A stretch of 39,990 bases of DNA from the NCBI RefSeq assembly GCF_008831285.2, contig NW_022204705.1:1-39990 (forward strand). The letters are read 5' to 3'. The stretch comes from Nymphaea colorata. Its lineage: Eukaryota > Streptophyta > Magnoliopsida > Nymphaeales > Nymphaeaceae. Position 1 is the stretch's first letter, and the number at the start of each line of letters is the position of its first letter. Made by a program: the position numbers and the translations under genes. The notes under the pieces are model-generated. The model had not been told where the DNA came from, searched no databases, and saw only the letters and a program-made list of their open reading frames with translations. Below, piece after piece: positions 9,225-22,833 of this stretch.

Positions 9225-10604
9225 CAATCAACGAAGAGGAAACCGAAATCCCCTCAAAAGCCCAATCAAATGCTATCTCTATTGTTTAATCATGTGCATC
9301 GCCACCGTTACTCCGGTTACTCACTCACTCTAATTTCATCCTCCTCCACAAAGGCCCTCATCAACTTCTACGACATCCAGGCTCCAGCTCAGACCATGAC
9401 CTCCCTCCTCAACGGGATTCTTCCACTTGGAGCCATGCTCGGCTGCATCGTCCTTCCTGGACCATGACAATCACCAACAAAAAGTATATCAACCTTCATA
9501 TAGGCAAATCCACTATATTCTTCTCATTTTCAGTATAGTTGAATGCGTTCTTTCGATCATCCCTTCATTTTAGTCCCTGTTAATCAGTAGTTTATCTTGG
9601 AGTTCTCAACGCTTTCTATACCTCAATATCTGCAGGATATCTAAAGGAAACCTTTCCGGCATCGCTTCGGAAGCCCTTTGGAGCCATATATTCATGCGGA
9701 AGGATTTTGGGAATTTTAATTTGCTACATTATTGCATAGGTTTTCGACTATAGGTAGGATGAAACCGACATATCGTTGTATTCTTTGGTCTTTCTTTTTT
9801 GGCGTTCATTCAAGCTGTACTGATATTTTTCTTCATACCTCATAGCCCTATAGAGATGATCAATACGAACAACTAAGAAGAGCTTTTGAAGACCATGGAA
9901 ACGCTATACAGAAAGGAAGATGTATACAGAGCATTTGCCAGTATAGAAAAAAAGTGGAATCAAATGCACGATCAACCACTAGTTTGCAAGGTATGAAATT
10001 GACCAATAGAAAAAATTTACTCTCTTTTCATCTTGCACTTTTGAGACAATTTTGTGGAGTAACTTTTATCATCATATATGCAAGGCAAATCATGAGTGAT
10101 CTGGGGTATGCCCTTGCCAACGATTCTCCTGTCATCATCAATTCCATACAATTTGGGGCAGGAATAGCGGGGTATTTTTGGTCAGAAGATTCAAGAGAAG
10201 AAAGATGGTCATTTATAGCACCATTTCTCTAGCTGTTATCATTTTCATCATTGGGATTACTGACCTTTTAGAACAGTCGATGCTTGTCTCATCTTCATGA
10301 CTATTTTATGGTTCCTTGTGGAGCTTGTCTCACATCGGTCATATGGTCATATCCTTCATAGTTGGCTAGTCCTGCTCAGGGAAAGTACGCTTCTTTGATT
10401 AGTTGGGGCGGTGCAGCGATCGTGACTTTAGTTCCTCCTTACATTCTCAACGCGATGCCGTAGCATTCAGCTTACCCGATTTTCTTTTTCTTTGGTTTTT
10501 ATCTAATCATAGCGTTTCTAATCAATTACGTCGTTTTGGTGGAAGTGGAGGAATTGAAGTTTAGAAGGACCGAGCTTAAGAGACGATAGCTATTGGTTAT
10601 TTGA
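9225..10604 (+). CDS. MFS sugar-transporter-like membrane protein, frame broken
   Basis: Pieces in shifting frames give a consistent major facilitator protein: a first helix CLIMCIATVTPGYSL, then LLNGILPLGAMLGCIVLPG, then LGVLNAFYTSISAGYLKETF followed by P.SLR, which resembles the sugar-porter motif with an invariant Tyr, Glu and Pro before Arg, and later LALLRQFCGVTFIIIYA and INSIQFGAGIAGYF, with a charged tail ending before TGA 10602. Several single-base breaks (for example near 9316) interrupt it, each repaired by one extra base in a short run. The exact start is unclear; it begins just after the E2 B stop. Family level is reasonable, substrate unknown. The protein would move sugars or similar solutes across a membrane. 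Confidence 0.65.
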
Positions 10605-10921
10605 TAATGTGTGTGATGTATATATATGATCTTATATTAAAAATGCCAAAGCGAATCTTTAGCAATAAGGTTATGGGTGATTTTTATTCATATGATGCAA
10701 ATTATTGCATTTATGAAAATTGTTAAGATTTTCTGCAATTAGTAATTTCTCCTTGAGCACTTTTTAAATATTTCTCTTCGTTATCATAGAGAATGATGCC
10801 ATTTTTCTTCATATTTCTCTTTCCTATCTTTTTAAAGTTGCATAAAATTGAATGAACATATAGATAAATATTGATTTTTCCTTTTTATGTGCAAGATTTT
10901 ATTCGATTATAATATTTTCAA
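10605..10921. other. Intergenic, no feature seen
   Basis: AT-rich spacer between the transporter stop and the EF-hand start. No RNA gene or repeat recognised. Confidence 0.5.
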
Positions 10922-11239
10922 ATGAACCAGACTACCGTTTCATCTGACAGCATCGATAACGCCATTAAGCAGCTCTTCAATACCTATGACAAAAACAATG
11001 ACGGTAAGCTATCGATGGCCGAACTTTAGCCCCTTTTTTTGAGTACCTTGAAATCGATGGGAAAGGAACGAAGGACAAACCCTGTATAGATCAAGGAATT
11101 TATCCAAAAATACGATTTAAATCACGACGGAGAAATTGACTTCTAAGAAATGAGGGCTTTGTTTAGGAGAGTCATTAATAAATACAACAACCAGGTTCAG
11201 TCCATCAGCCCTATCCTCAAGGAACTCAACATGGTATGA
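10922..11239 (+). CDS. Small EF-hand calcium-binding protein
   Basis: 105-residue frame from ATG to TGA with TAG/TAA as Glu. Two canonical EF-hand loops are present: DKNNDGKLSMAE and DLNHDGEIDFEE, each with Asp/Asn at positions 1, 3 and 5, Gly at 6, a hydrophobic residue at 8 and Glu at 12. Helices flank both loops. The spacing and size match half a calmodulin or a centrin-like two-hand sensor. It probably binds Ca2+ and acts on an unknown target. The TAA at loop position 11 fits Glu well (FEE). Translation could in principle continue past a longer intron at GTATGA, but short introns are the rule here, so I end it at the TGA. Confidence 0.8.
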
Positions 11240-11557
11240 TTCGGTTCCATATCTTATCTATTACTTCTCGTATTATCTAATTATTATCACTCTTTCGCAT
11301 AGGCTTGCAATCTAGTCACTTGAGCAAATCAGCAAAATGAAGGTCTACAAAGATCACTGATTTTTCGGAAAAAAATAACAGAACTTTTAGTAAGGACGAT
11401 CAAAATAGGCTTCCTGATCAGGGCTTCGGATTCGTAAATTGCTGAGAGGAAAAGGCGTGATGTTCTCGATTATGAAATGAAACTTACTTCACAACTTATC
11501 TGATCAGGATCTGCTCATATATCATACTGATTTTAATGAGAGAGATGAGAAATAAAA
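11240..11557. other. Intergenic, no convincing gene
   Basis: Spacer between the EF-hand gene and the 3' end of the minus-strand STPGR gene. Only short open stretches, none with a recognisable motif. Confidence 0.4.
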
Positions 11558-12733
11558 TCAAGATAGTCTGCTGGCCTTGGAATTGAAAGGCGCGAGCTAA
11601 ACTTTCAATTCCTTTAGATTTTCATAATACCATTTCTTCTTTTGGAGCTCATATGACATATCAAAAACCTTCACATCATAGAATTAAGGCGATGGTGTCT
11701 TTAGGCCTTTTTCTCCGAGGCTTGTCATCCAAAGCACATGTGAGAAGGATTTAGCTTTTTTGTTCTGACGGTAATAGTCTTTGAATAGCTGGTCACGATC
11801 AGCGTATAGATATTTTTGCTACATGTATTGACCAGGACCAGGCTAAGGATAGCTTTAAAGGTACGAGCATGGTTGAATTCACCTTTTTTGATTTGAAATT
11901 GAAGCGTGTTTCTTTGGAGATTGCATATCCCTTTCTGTCCAACTAATTGCTTAAGGAATAGCTGCTGAGATCGTAACTCCAGGCCAAGGGGACTCAATTA
12001 TTTGCTATTACTATTTTTAGGCAATTAATTGGCTTTGGTGAAGTTCTTTTTATCTTTATGTCTTAGGATTCGAGGGCGTATGAGCCTGGACCGATTTTGT
12101 TGTTGGGCTTAGATTTTTATACTCGAATCTTGGCACTTTGGAAGCAAAAAAGCTTGACTTTTCAGGTTGCTTATAACTTAATGAGGTTAAGTATGTTGCT
12201 CGATCTTTTGGATCATAGAACTTAGAAGATGGTTATTCATGTTGTTGCGTAAAGTCGGACTACTATCAGAACTGTTAGTTTCAATATGTTTAGGCACTCT
12301 GCTCCTAAAAACTGATTCTGCTCCTGGCGTTTCATGCCTTTCTCATAGTTATAGTATCCTGGTCCAATCTTTGCCAATTTCGCAGGTTTTTCTTCGAACC
12401 TTTTTGACTTTGCCCAGGTATATTGCGGTGATTTGCTGGAAATCGGGACTTAGTAGGTGTCAGGTCCCACATGCTTATTGATTTAAAACACTACTAAATC
12501 CTTGCTTCTTGGTTAGTTTATAATCCAATCGAATCCTTCATTAAAATTCTTTCTTTTCCTTTTAACGTTTTTCAGGTTGTCTAATTGCTGATTGATTTAC
12601 AATTATTGACTATGGGTGTGTATGCACCAGGGCCAGGATTGCTTGAGGCTACATGTGTTCCTATTTTCCGAGCCACGTTTGAATTGAATGGGTATTTATC
12701 CTTTTTGTTGTGGTTTTGGTCCATTTGATCCAT
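11558..12733 (-). CDS. STPGR (shippo-type) Pro-Gly-rich repeat protein
   Basis: The minus strand carries repeated Pro-Gly-Tyr blocks typical of sperm-tail PG-rich repeats: NPGPGAYTP, VGPDTYEV, KIGPGYYNYEK, IGPGSYALE, PGPGQYMEQ. Between blocks are basic linkers such as YTWAKSKRF. This family (ODF3/CIMAP relatives) occurs in cilia and flagella as microtubule inner or associated proteins, which fits a ciliate. It starts MDQMDQNH at 12733, has one 20-nt intron at 12581-12600 and ends at TGA 11558. At least two single-base frame breaks lie between 12300 and 11900. TAA in DTYEV reads well as Glu. Confidence 0.75.
12581..12600 (-). other. 20-nt intron in the STPGR gene
   Basis: GTAAAT...AATTAG on the minus strand. 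Without splicing the frame hits TGA within three codons; splicing gives NNYNLKNVK and continues into the next repeats. Confidence 0.8.
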
Positions 12734-12955
12734 TTTATTTCGGTATTATAAAAATGCTAACTTAATGAATCGGTAGATAGATGGCTTTGCCAAGTAGATT
12801 AGGTTTTTAAATGGATCATCGTTGGCTAATCATTATGTTTGACTGATTTATTAAAGTAAAAACAAATCAATTTCTCCTTTGCAAACTCTTGGAACATTTA
12901 TCCTTCAAAAATTTATTTTATTTCTTGAGTTCTTTGATCTTCTTGTCTCTTGAGT

Positions 12956-13475
12956 TCATTCTTCTCGATATTTGCCAAGAAGTCCCTTGAGTTTCGAATA
13001 AATTGTGTCAAAATCTTCTCGCAAATTACCTTCTTTTGTTACAGCATCCACATCGGTTATTGCAACAGGTATTTTGAAGATTTATTTATTGGAGGCTTTT
13101 AGGTTTCCGAAGTTAAAGGTCTAAAAATTTTTATTATTTTCAGAGTCTTCAACCGATGTGTTGCAGGCAATATATGAGCAGCTATTCTTTTTGGTTGTTT
13201 TGATCCTTTTTTGGAGCCAAAATCATGCAGATTCATTTTGTTTCTATTCTATTTGCTTGACTAGTAGAGCCACGACCCGAACGCTCCATCTTTGCGATGT
13301 CATACTTCTTGGGTTTTGTGTTTGCATCTCTTTTTTGTGATTTGCTTTAGGGAAAATAGTGGATTTTTTTGTTGAGCTAGTGGTAGAGGAATACTTTCAG
13401 GTTTTGGTGTGAGTTTATATGGTTTAGGGAATGCTTGCGCATTTAAATTAGGTATTTTAAATTAATTGATAACGA
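12956..13475 (-). CDS. Unidentified Pro/Lys-rich protein
   Basis: I do not recognise this gene. Its C-terminal part reads cleanly to a TGA at 12956: IFKIPVAITDVDAVTKEG, then DFDTIYSKLKGLLGKYREE. Upstream, in frames offset by single-base breaks, is a Pro/Lys-rich stretch (AFPKPYKLTPKPESIPLPLA) and a basic segment (KPKKYDIAKMERSGRG). No ATG could be fixed. The short coiled-coil-like end and basic middle may suggest a cytoskeletal role, but that is speculation. Confidence 0.45.
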
Positions 13476-13732
13476 TTAAATGAAATTATAACACTTAATA
13501 ATAGTATGATAAACATTTTTACACAAGAAAGAAAGGAAGATTTGTATATTTACACTCAATTTTATAGATTTTTTCAATAAAACTCATGACCACCTTTATC
13601 TCATCATTTTCATAATAATCATTACTTTCTTGTGATAGTTTATTTGGATAAACTTTGTTAATTTTTCCCATTAATTTACCTCAAAAAAGTACAATATTAT
13701 AAATAATATCATTATCAAGGCATCCTACCATC

Positions 13733-16700
13733 ATGATAAAGTCCATAATCGAGAAAATAATGATAAAGGAGTTCAGTAAATACATCAACGGCATCGAATA
13801 CAACAAGTTGACGGTATAGGTCCTTGGCGGATACTTCGGGATTGAAAACATATCACTCAATCATGACTTCTTCAACAGCTTGGAAACTCCCTTGAAAGTG
13901 ACATACAGTCAATCGGAAAACTTAGCATAGAGGTAAAATTTGCATTATATAGGCACCACTGACCAAGCTTTCATCTGTTCCTGTATCTGCACGATTGAAG
14001 ATGTCTATGTGATAGCCTAACACAAGAAAAACATTGCAAAAATCAGCGAAATTTCAAAAGAAGACTTGCTTCGCAAGTACATAAAGGAAACTTTTGATGC
14101 ACTGGTAGATAAGATAAAAGATGCAAAGAAAGAGGATGGAATGTTGGATAAACTCGGTAAAAAGATAATAGATAACCTTAAGCTCCAGATCAAGAATATC
14201 CACATTCGCTTTGAGGAATCAAACTAACTGCATACCTATAGCTTTGGAGTCTCACTCAAGTCATTGACCTTTGGAACCACTGATAAAAATTGGAAATCAA
14301 TTTCGTTGAGAGATAGAAATAAAAAGACGAAGAGCCTATTTTCAAGTGTATGACTATCTAAAATTTCAAGCTTTATTGGCATCTATCCCCGATGACATAA
14401 AGAAAGATAATCTCTTCTTAAGGCTTGCGAATGATAACTTGAAAATCGAAAGTATGAGAAAATTTGTGACGAATGACTCAGATTCATTTTCAACATAAAT
14501 TCCACTCTTAAATTGAAGATCAATCCAACTTCATACACAACTATGCCTTTGTTTGAGCTGATCGTTGACCTTTAGCCAATCAACATCAAGTTTTCCAAGC
14601 AAAAGATAGTGGAAATTTTAGATTTACAACATCTTGCATTAAGTATAATGAGGTTATGCTCAAGACCTTACTCGATAAAGCTCTGAAAAAGTTGACGCAT
14701 GATCAAGAGAAGAAGTTCAAACCGATTTGCTCGAAGTTTGTTGAATTTACTTTGGAGAAATAGAAAGACAAAAAGAAGGAAACAAAAGAAAGCCCTTACA
14801 CTAAATAATTCAAATAACTGTTCTAGAACATAGCGATCGAACATCTATATGAGTTGTCGATGTCTTAGATCAAGTTGAAGATCAATAGCATCGGGAAAAA
14901 TAGATCAAGAAAGAGAAAAAGAGTTGGTTTAGCAGTGCGGAAGTACAGCTGACAGCATAGGAAAAGAAAGAGGTTTAAAATTGCTAAACTAACTGATATA
15001 AGATAGTGTGGGTAAAGGCCGTCCTCAATAGAGCATGCTCTTGAAGCTGATATTCAACCTAAAGGGCTTTCCTTCATGTTTTACGACGAAAGTAACTAAA
15101 ATAAGTTGAAGACATAGAGCTTTCCATATAAAATATCGCATGCGTGCTTGAGAAGAGTCACAACAAGAGCTATTTTGCAATATAAAATAAAATTAAAAGG
15201 ATTGTTGCTGATTTGACAATCGAACAAGACAAAGCAATGAAGAAAATACACCTTATGGAAAACATATGCGAAGGATAAAATGAGTATCTAATTTAGTTCA
15301 TTTATCGTGAAAGCGTTCTTTGGGGAAAAAGACGGTCATTAACTATTTTTCAGATCTCTCTTTAAGGAAGACCTTATTTACTTACAAAAAATAATACTGG
15401 AAAATGTTCAATTCCTTCTTTTCTCTTCCTTAGATCAACCAACAGGTTCAAAACGAAGCCATGGGTAAGTTGGACTCTTGAAGAAAGAAAGTTCATAGGA
15501 CGAAGGTTAGGATATATAAATCTAGAAACATTATAATATCAATCTGAATCTCAACAGTCCGACCTTTATTCTGCCCTTGAGTGCAACCACATACTGGTAT
15601 TTGGATTTGGGTAAGATAGCAATGAAGAGCGAAACACATGAGAAAAAGTTTATCTATCCTTTCAAGCTGACTGAGCTGAATATGAGATACATTAGCAAGC
15701 AGTAAGAGCTTAATCACGCTTAGTCATTGCTGAGGAGTAAGGAGTTTTTCCCGATCATCAAGAATATCAATGTTGAGGTAAACATGATCACATGATTGGC
15801 AAAAATGTGGTTGAATTTTAGATCCTGCTTGACAAGATTTAGCTCAATGCCACAAGATAAGAGTTCATTAACCTGATGAATGTCAAGAAGTTCTTGTCGG
15901 AGAGGAAAAAGATCAAATTTAGATACATAAATAGCAAGTAAGAATAAAGAGGAATTGATTAGGAAGCGAAGATTATAGGGAAAGATACTCAAAAGGAATA
16001 AATACTTCTATAATTGGATATAATTCTACTGTCTGCTGAGCAACAATGCTTGCTATTGTATCCTGCTGAGAAGGACCTGATACCGTAGAGTATAATAGCT
16101 TTAAGAGGGGTGAAAATTCACAAAAATATATAATAAAATTAATCAATTCTCTAAATCACATCAAATGGTGAAACTTTTTACTTGCAATTCAAAGACAAGG
16201 AAATTTATAACTGTGGGAAAACGAAATCATCAAAAATTTGCATGAGCTGAAAGATTTCCATAGTTTGATATTGTAAGGAAACGAGCATGAGCATAAACCG
16301 AAGAAAAAGAAAAAGGAAGATTTGGTCAGTGTGCATCTTAAGCTGAATTCTATGAACTGGAACTATTTAAATGAAAAAGGATAATATTTTTGAAGATTTA
16401 ACTGAAAAAATACAATTGACAGCAACAGAAAAGGAGGAAAAAGTTGAGACTCAATTCTACATTGAAAAGATACAGATCATCGATAAGATTTTGAGTATAG
16501 TAATCCAAAATATCAACATTTGTTCATAGCAAATAAGCTTTCACTAAAAATATCGAAGGCCAAAGAATCAGTGACAAGATAAATCCAACAACAATCGGCT
16601 TAAAGATCAAAGCTTTTGATGTGAATTGGAACCAGATGCTTTGCTACTTATCATAGAGAGCGTCAAGCAATTTTTATAAATAAAGCCAATCGTCATAACA

Positions 16701-19700
16701 AGGACGTCACAAGGAAAGAGATCATAGAGTCTATCAAAAATGATGATGATTCAATACCAAAATGGAAAAATATGGCTCTTTATCAAAGGATTCAATAAAA
16801 ACAAAACGATAATCGTATTTGAGGATGAATGAAAAAGATGACCAAATTTATATCAAATTTACCATAGAAGTCGAAGATTTGAATGTCAACTTCATTCATA
16901 GGCAAAGCCATATGCCAATGTTCTTGCTTGTTTCTCAAGGACTCATCACGAATGTCACAACAGGAAAGTTCAAAAATTCGTCGACGGTTCCATAAAAACC
17001 TTTGAGCTTCACGAGATCACTGGTATCCTCAGCAAAAATACGACATAAATGTAGATTACGAGCCTTATTGCCTAATAAGAAAAAAATAATCCCACAAAAG
17101 TAAATCTTTCGTATAATTCAAATACAGTTCATACTAGCCTGACCAGATAGCAAACAGATAAAGAGTTGATTCTTTCCTCTCCATATGCTTTACTCCAGTT
17201 TCTCTGCATTACATTCAAGAAGTGGTCATGAGACTTATCGATTATTTCATGATTCAAATCGTGCTCCTGCTCAACCATTCAGAGGTGATAACTGTAAATG
17301 AGGATGTATTGAAACAGATCATGTCAATAGTTCAATCAAGAATGAAAACCTAAGAATTTCCTTGAAAATTAATTTTAACTTGTGATCAAGAAGTTCTTTT
17401 ACCCATTTTTCATGGATTACAGTTTTGAGTTTGAAGCACCTGAAATCATTCTCGAGCCAATTAAAACAACGGAAACTACTTTAATGTTGCTTTCAAAGCA
17501 TAAAGATTAATAATTCTCAATAAAGAAAAACAACAGATTTTCGAACATAAAATACGAGTTCTCTGATAAAATCTATGAAGAATAGATCGTAATACAAGGA
17601 TCCAACATCATCATCAACAGCATCAACCAAGAAATCGTCACTAACTTAGTGAATAAACCATTTAATTTGAGTCTTGTTGTCAATCGTCTCTTGTTTTAGG
17701 ATGAAATCAACGAAATTACACCATAGATCATCGGATATGATCGCAGTCTTAAGATAGAAAATATCATCAGTGCCATCCAAATCACATAGATCTCCAAATA
17801 TGTATATGAAAATTTGTTGAGATTGCCAAATTTCAACCTAAATTACGAAGATGGAAATAACGAGCTTTTTATTCATAATTACAGAATCACAAAAACTCTT
17901 TCGCCTAAACCCATCAAATACAAGCTTAAAATTGAAGAGGTATCAGTTTTGGCTAAGCATTCTCTTGACCAAATCAAATAAGTTGATCTAAAACTGTGGT
18001 CCATCGCTTTTCACAACTTTTAGATGGAGATGAGCCGAGACTAAAAGCTGAATACGATGCTTTAGATCAACTTTTAATAAGCAAATGCATCCATATATGA
18101 GTATCCAGATTTCAACAATATTTCTCTTTTCGAAGTGAAATAACTTGCAAAGATCCACAACTTGAAGAATAATAACAATTATGCAATAATAAAACTTCCG
18201 AATACTGGCATCATAGACATCCAAACATGCATCGAATCATGTGAATTTAACCTTAATTTCGGAGTTTTGCCGTTGATTGGGATTGGGTTCAGCCTGATGA
18301 TTCAGTCTTTGCCATCTCTAACAAATAGGATAGCTTATCAAGTTTTGATCCGCTTGCCTAAAGTGGTCGTGAATCTTCAGGATGAGCAAATGTTCGGACA
18401 GCGTATGAAGATGGTCGGTGAGTTGATCATATAAGTCACAAGGAAAAATGGAGAGTCGTATAATTATCTGAGAAACGGATACATGAGCAAAGAGATCCAT
18501 CCTAACTATATCTAGCAACTGAACCAATTTATGAACGTTAGGGTGAATTTGGGCCTGTAATTTTTCACGAGATTGAATAATCGGGATCGAAAGATCCTGG
18601 AAAAGCTAAAATTAGATGAAGGAGGAGTATTATTACAGGATTAGGAATGATGAGTTTAGAAAGACTGTGAGGAGAAGATTGAATGTATCGTAATTGAGAG
18701 GAAGCGTTTCGGTTGATGATATCATCTTGTTTAAATCTGTCCTTAAGTGCAAAAATAAAGGAGAAACATACCAAAAATAGTTCAATGCTATCCTCAAGCA
18801 ATCATTCATCAAAAGTGAAAAAGATTTAGAGAAGAGTATCTACAAAGATCTTCTAAGTCAGTAAAAAATGCTCGGAGGAATTCGTCTTCAACATCGAAAC
18901 AATAAAATTCTACTTAGTCCATAAGTAAAAGACATCTTATATCCCCATCTTGAGGATCTGCACAAACAAAATCTCGCTTATCTAATTCGTCAACAAGCAA
19001 AACGAGGTCTATAACGGTTAGCTTGACATCTAAGCTTATTACTTCAATGATCAGATCTTTAGATGGGAGCCATTTATCGAAAACACAAAGATAAAACTCA
19101 CTCTAACCAATAATTTAGAAGTAGATAGGTTCTTATAGCGGAAATTCGAATTAGATATACATTAACGCTTCAAGTTAGATGGCTGTTAGCATAAAAAAGG
19201 CTTTGAAAACCACATAGAAAAAGATATAACAGTATAACTAAGGAAATTATGTCCCTGAAGAAGGAGAAGAGTATCATTCACGATATATCATATGCAACCA
19301 GACAGGTTATCCCATATAAATTTACGATGATACTCACAAGAGTCAGTTCTTCATCATGACAGGTGAATCAATCAATTATTTCACAAAGAAATTGCAATAA
19401 AACTTCTTTGAATAAAACTAAATCAAAGAAACTTTTTCCTTCATAATCCATCATCCCAGCTATAGTTGCTAGAAGTGACTAACATCTCATTAGAAAGCCA
19501 AAAATCTTTTGATATTGAACTCTACGATATAAGAGGAAGGAAAATGCCAGACCATTGCAAGATCTATCTTTAGAATTGTATAGATGGATGGAAGAAGATA
19601 TTGACAATCAGATCAAAGAAATGTATTAGCGACTATTCCAATAACATTCTTGTCAAAAATTACCTTCCTTTTGATATAGAGCCATCCTACACTTTCACTG

Positions 19701-22660
19701 AAGGGACTCACAAAGGAGTAAAAGCTAATTTCTTCACAAAATGCAAAAATGAAAGATTTTTCTATAACGGAGTATAGGGAAACCTAATCATTCGAAAATC
19801 AGCCTTAGTTTATAACTATACAGTCATGCCTCTAAATGTCAATGACTGTGTGGTGATCCCCGGTGAGTTTGTTGGCATTAATGGCGCCTTAACAATCCAA
19901 GGAATGCCTTACAAGGAATCTTTTTGAAGGTTTCCTATAATGAAGCAAAGCAAGAATACTACATTTATAGCATCTCTTATATTGTCGACTACACCGGACT
20001 AAACTTTATCTTCGACTAGCAATACGAAATAAAGCAGTTATACAGTTACTAATTCAAAGAAAATGGAAAAACAGTCAGGGTTTATTTGCTTCCTGATATA
20101 AACTTTGAGTTTTCAGTTAAGTATGGCAAAAATTCATCAGTTGCAAATTGAAGGGAAAACTAGCAAGATAATAATTCCAAATTACATCAGATAATTCTCT
20201 CTTTACTTATGCTTGCTTCAGTCATCTTGAATCTTTTTGCAAGAATAACATAAAAGAGTTCAAAAAGATCATAGAGATAACAAATGCTTATCAATTTTGC
20301 AACGATACAACAGAGACATTGCTGATCCGCCAGATAGATACGATCGAGAAATAAAAAATTGTCTTGAAACCAGGTGAAAATACAATCTTTAACTGGAGCA
20401 ATAAGTTCTTGAGATAATTGGTCCAGATCACCATCCTTGATGAGAAGGAAGAATGGTCATATGCTTCACCTTTGCCGATCATCAAAAATATCGATACTTT
20501 TATCATCAGAAATAAAAAATAACCTGCAAGGCATAAGATTTATTGTCTGTAGATAGAATAGACAAATAATTTGCAATTCATACATATCCTAAATTCTGAT
20601 ACGAAGTATTAGATATGCAATGAGCTTTCTAACGTAAGAGTGACTCTCTATCAAACTGCTGTATTCTAGACAAAGGATACGATTTCATTCCAAAGGATAT
20701 TGACCCATCTATCTTCACATACGACCTGCCTCCAAAATCAAAGAGATATTTCGGATTTTAGCTTCCTATACACAGCCACCACCTTACCATACACTTTGAG
20801 TCTACAACTAACCAGCAGGAAACCCAGTTCTTTTCTATTGATGATATTGAGAAGAACGTAATATAGAATAATCTTGAACTATTCAAGACAAAACAAAAAG
20901 CTTCAATCAAATTATAGTTCAACAAAAAGAATAAACGCCTTAAATTCTATGTTAAAAGGAAGGAGATTTTCAAAAAATAAGAATAGCTTCAAGCAAAAAT
21001 CAAGATAAAAGCTATATGCTTAGGCCTTATCGGTGTGCATGACGGTATAAGGAAGGAGATAATTAATGCCTGTTTCAGCACAATCAATCTGCATTTCATT
21101 ACAAACAACTAATACATTTAGCAATGCCTTCAGATTCAAAACATAAGAATCGAGAATACAATCAAACCCGAACCTTACTTCATTACTCTTTTCAACCAAG
21201 AAGAGGATTAAAGCAAATTAGCCATGAAATTTGTCCTTAGAAAATCAAGATATAATCCTAATCTTATATACAATATTGCTTTCTCTATGAGGAAATCTGT
21301 TGTCACTGTCACATCATAAGAGCTTCAGATATTGGAAGAAAACGTAAACAACATCATGGAAAAAGTAAACGCAAAATCAGATATAAATTTCCTTATAAAC
21401 TTCGATTAAATTTTCAAGCCTTCAAAAATAGTGAATCACTCAAAGCTTTATTTTGTTGAGGCATAGCTTCATCCGTTGAAATTCATCATGACATATAAGC
21501 ATGTCAACAACTGGGGTGGTGCATTGCTCAAGGCCCTTTCCATCAACAACTGCAAAATGACAGTGAATGGAAAGAAAATATCCAACTTTGACTCTCATGA
21601 TCTTTTGGATTTCTTCTCCATCATGGGAAAATACTTCAAGTAATAATTCTAAAGCGAAATATTTTCGATGATTGGTAGTCTGGGATTGCTCGGAAGCCCT
21701 CTTAATTTGGCATCTAAGATCGGATGTGGGCTTCAAAATTTGATTGAATTACCTGCTGATGGATTCTAAGATGAAGGATTTTTGGGCGTCGGCAAAGGCC
21801 TTGCTTTGGGAACGGGCTCACTCATCTCTAACACAGTTTAGGGTGCTTTTGGAAGCGTATAGTCAATTACTGGCGCGATCGGATAAGGTATATCAGGTTT
21901 GGCATCATATGATAAAAAGTTCGAAAAGACAAGACAATAACTCAAGAATTAGAGGGTTGATCACGTGGGTGAAGGTTTAGTCAGTGGCGGAAAGAGCATT
22001 TTCAATGGAATTTTTACAGGTATTACAGGACTTGTAACATAACCAATCAAAGGAGCATAAAAGGGAGGCATCGGCGGTTTCTTCAAGGGAGGTTTCAAGG
22101 GAATTACCGGTTTAATAGTCAAGCCTGTGAGTGGAGTCATAGATGCCACCTCAAAGACAGCTGAAGGAATAAAAAATACAACAAAAGTATTTAGCAAATA
22201 GACCAAATAAGCCAAGCTGAGAAGATATAACCCAAGGCCATTTTATGGGTATTATCGATAGGTTAAACCATATGATTCAAAACTGGCTGAGTGGAACAAG
22301 GAGATTGGTCCTTTACTCTCAAAAATACGGAAACTTAAGTTGGGTCAATATTTTCCAGATGAAGAATGGATAACTTGTCATACGTAATTTTCTTATAATG
22401 TAGTTACATACGAATATTTATTGATTGTTGATAAAAAATAATTTGACATCAGATCGGTCTTCGAAACCTCCAGTATCCTTTCCTTAACAGCTCAAAATGA
22501 AAGAATAACTGTTATAGCGAAGAACAGTCAAGATTAGAAATAAAAGTTCCAGCTATAGCCAAGAGAATATTTAAGATTCAATGCCTAGTTATTCAAGGTA
22601 TACAACCATTTCAACAAAAATTACGAAATCGGTATTGATAGAAAGTCGACAATAAAATGA
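13733..22660 (+). CDS. VPS13: VPS13-family bridge-like lipid transfer protein
   Basis: A single gene of about 8.9 kb. The N terminus (MIKSIIEKIMIKEFSKYING, then VLGGYFGIENISL) is a Chorein_N domain, continuing to TIEDVYVIA and IHIRFEESN (like IHIRYED in human VPS13A). A long charged middle with beta-rich repeats follows, then a VAB/SHR-BD-like region near 19.2-20.2 kb (YIICNQTGYPIEIYDD). The C terminus has the Gly-rich helices of VPS13/ATG2 (SIFNGIFTGITGLV, GGFFKGGFKGITGLIVKP, GVIDATSKTAEGI) at about 21.7-22.2 kb and a final PH-like segment with PRPFYGYYR and VKPYD. VPS13 proteins carry lipids between membranes at contact sites. Several single-base breaks (first near 13915) interrupt the frame; short introns may also remain. 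Confidence 0.9.
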
Positions 22661-22833
22661 TCATCATCTTGTCCCTATATTCCTCCTTATCTTTATCTTT
22701 CCCCTCATTCTTGTTGGATAATTATAATTTCAGTTCTAAAATCACTGAATAATATGCTTTAGCACATATTTTTATAAGCCTATTTCATTTATTAGCAAAG
22801 AAAGTCATTATAAGACCACATTATTTCAATCAC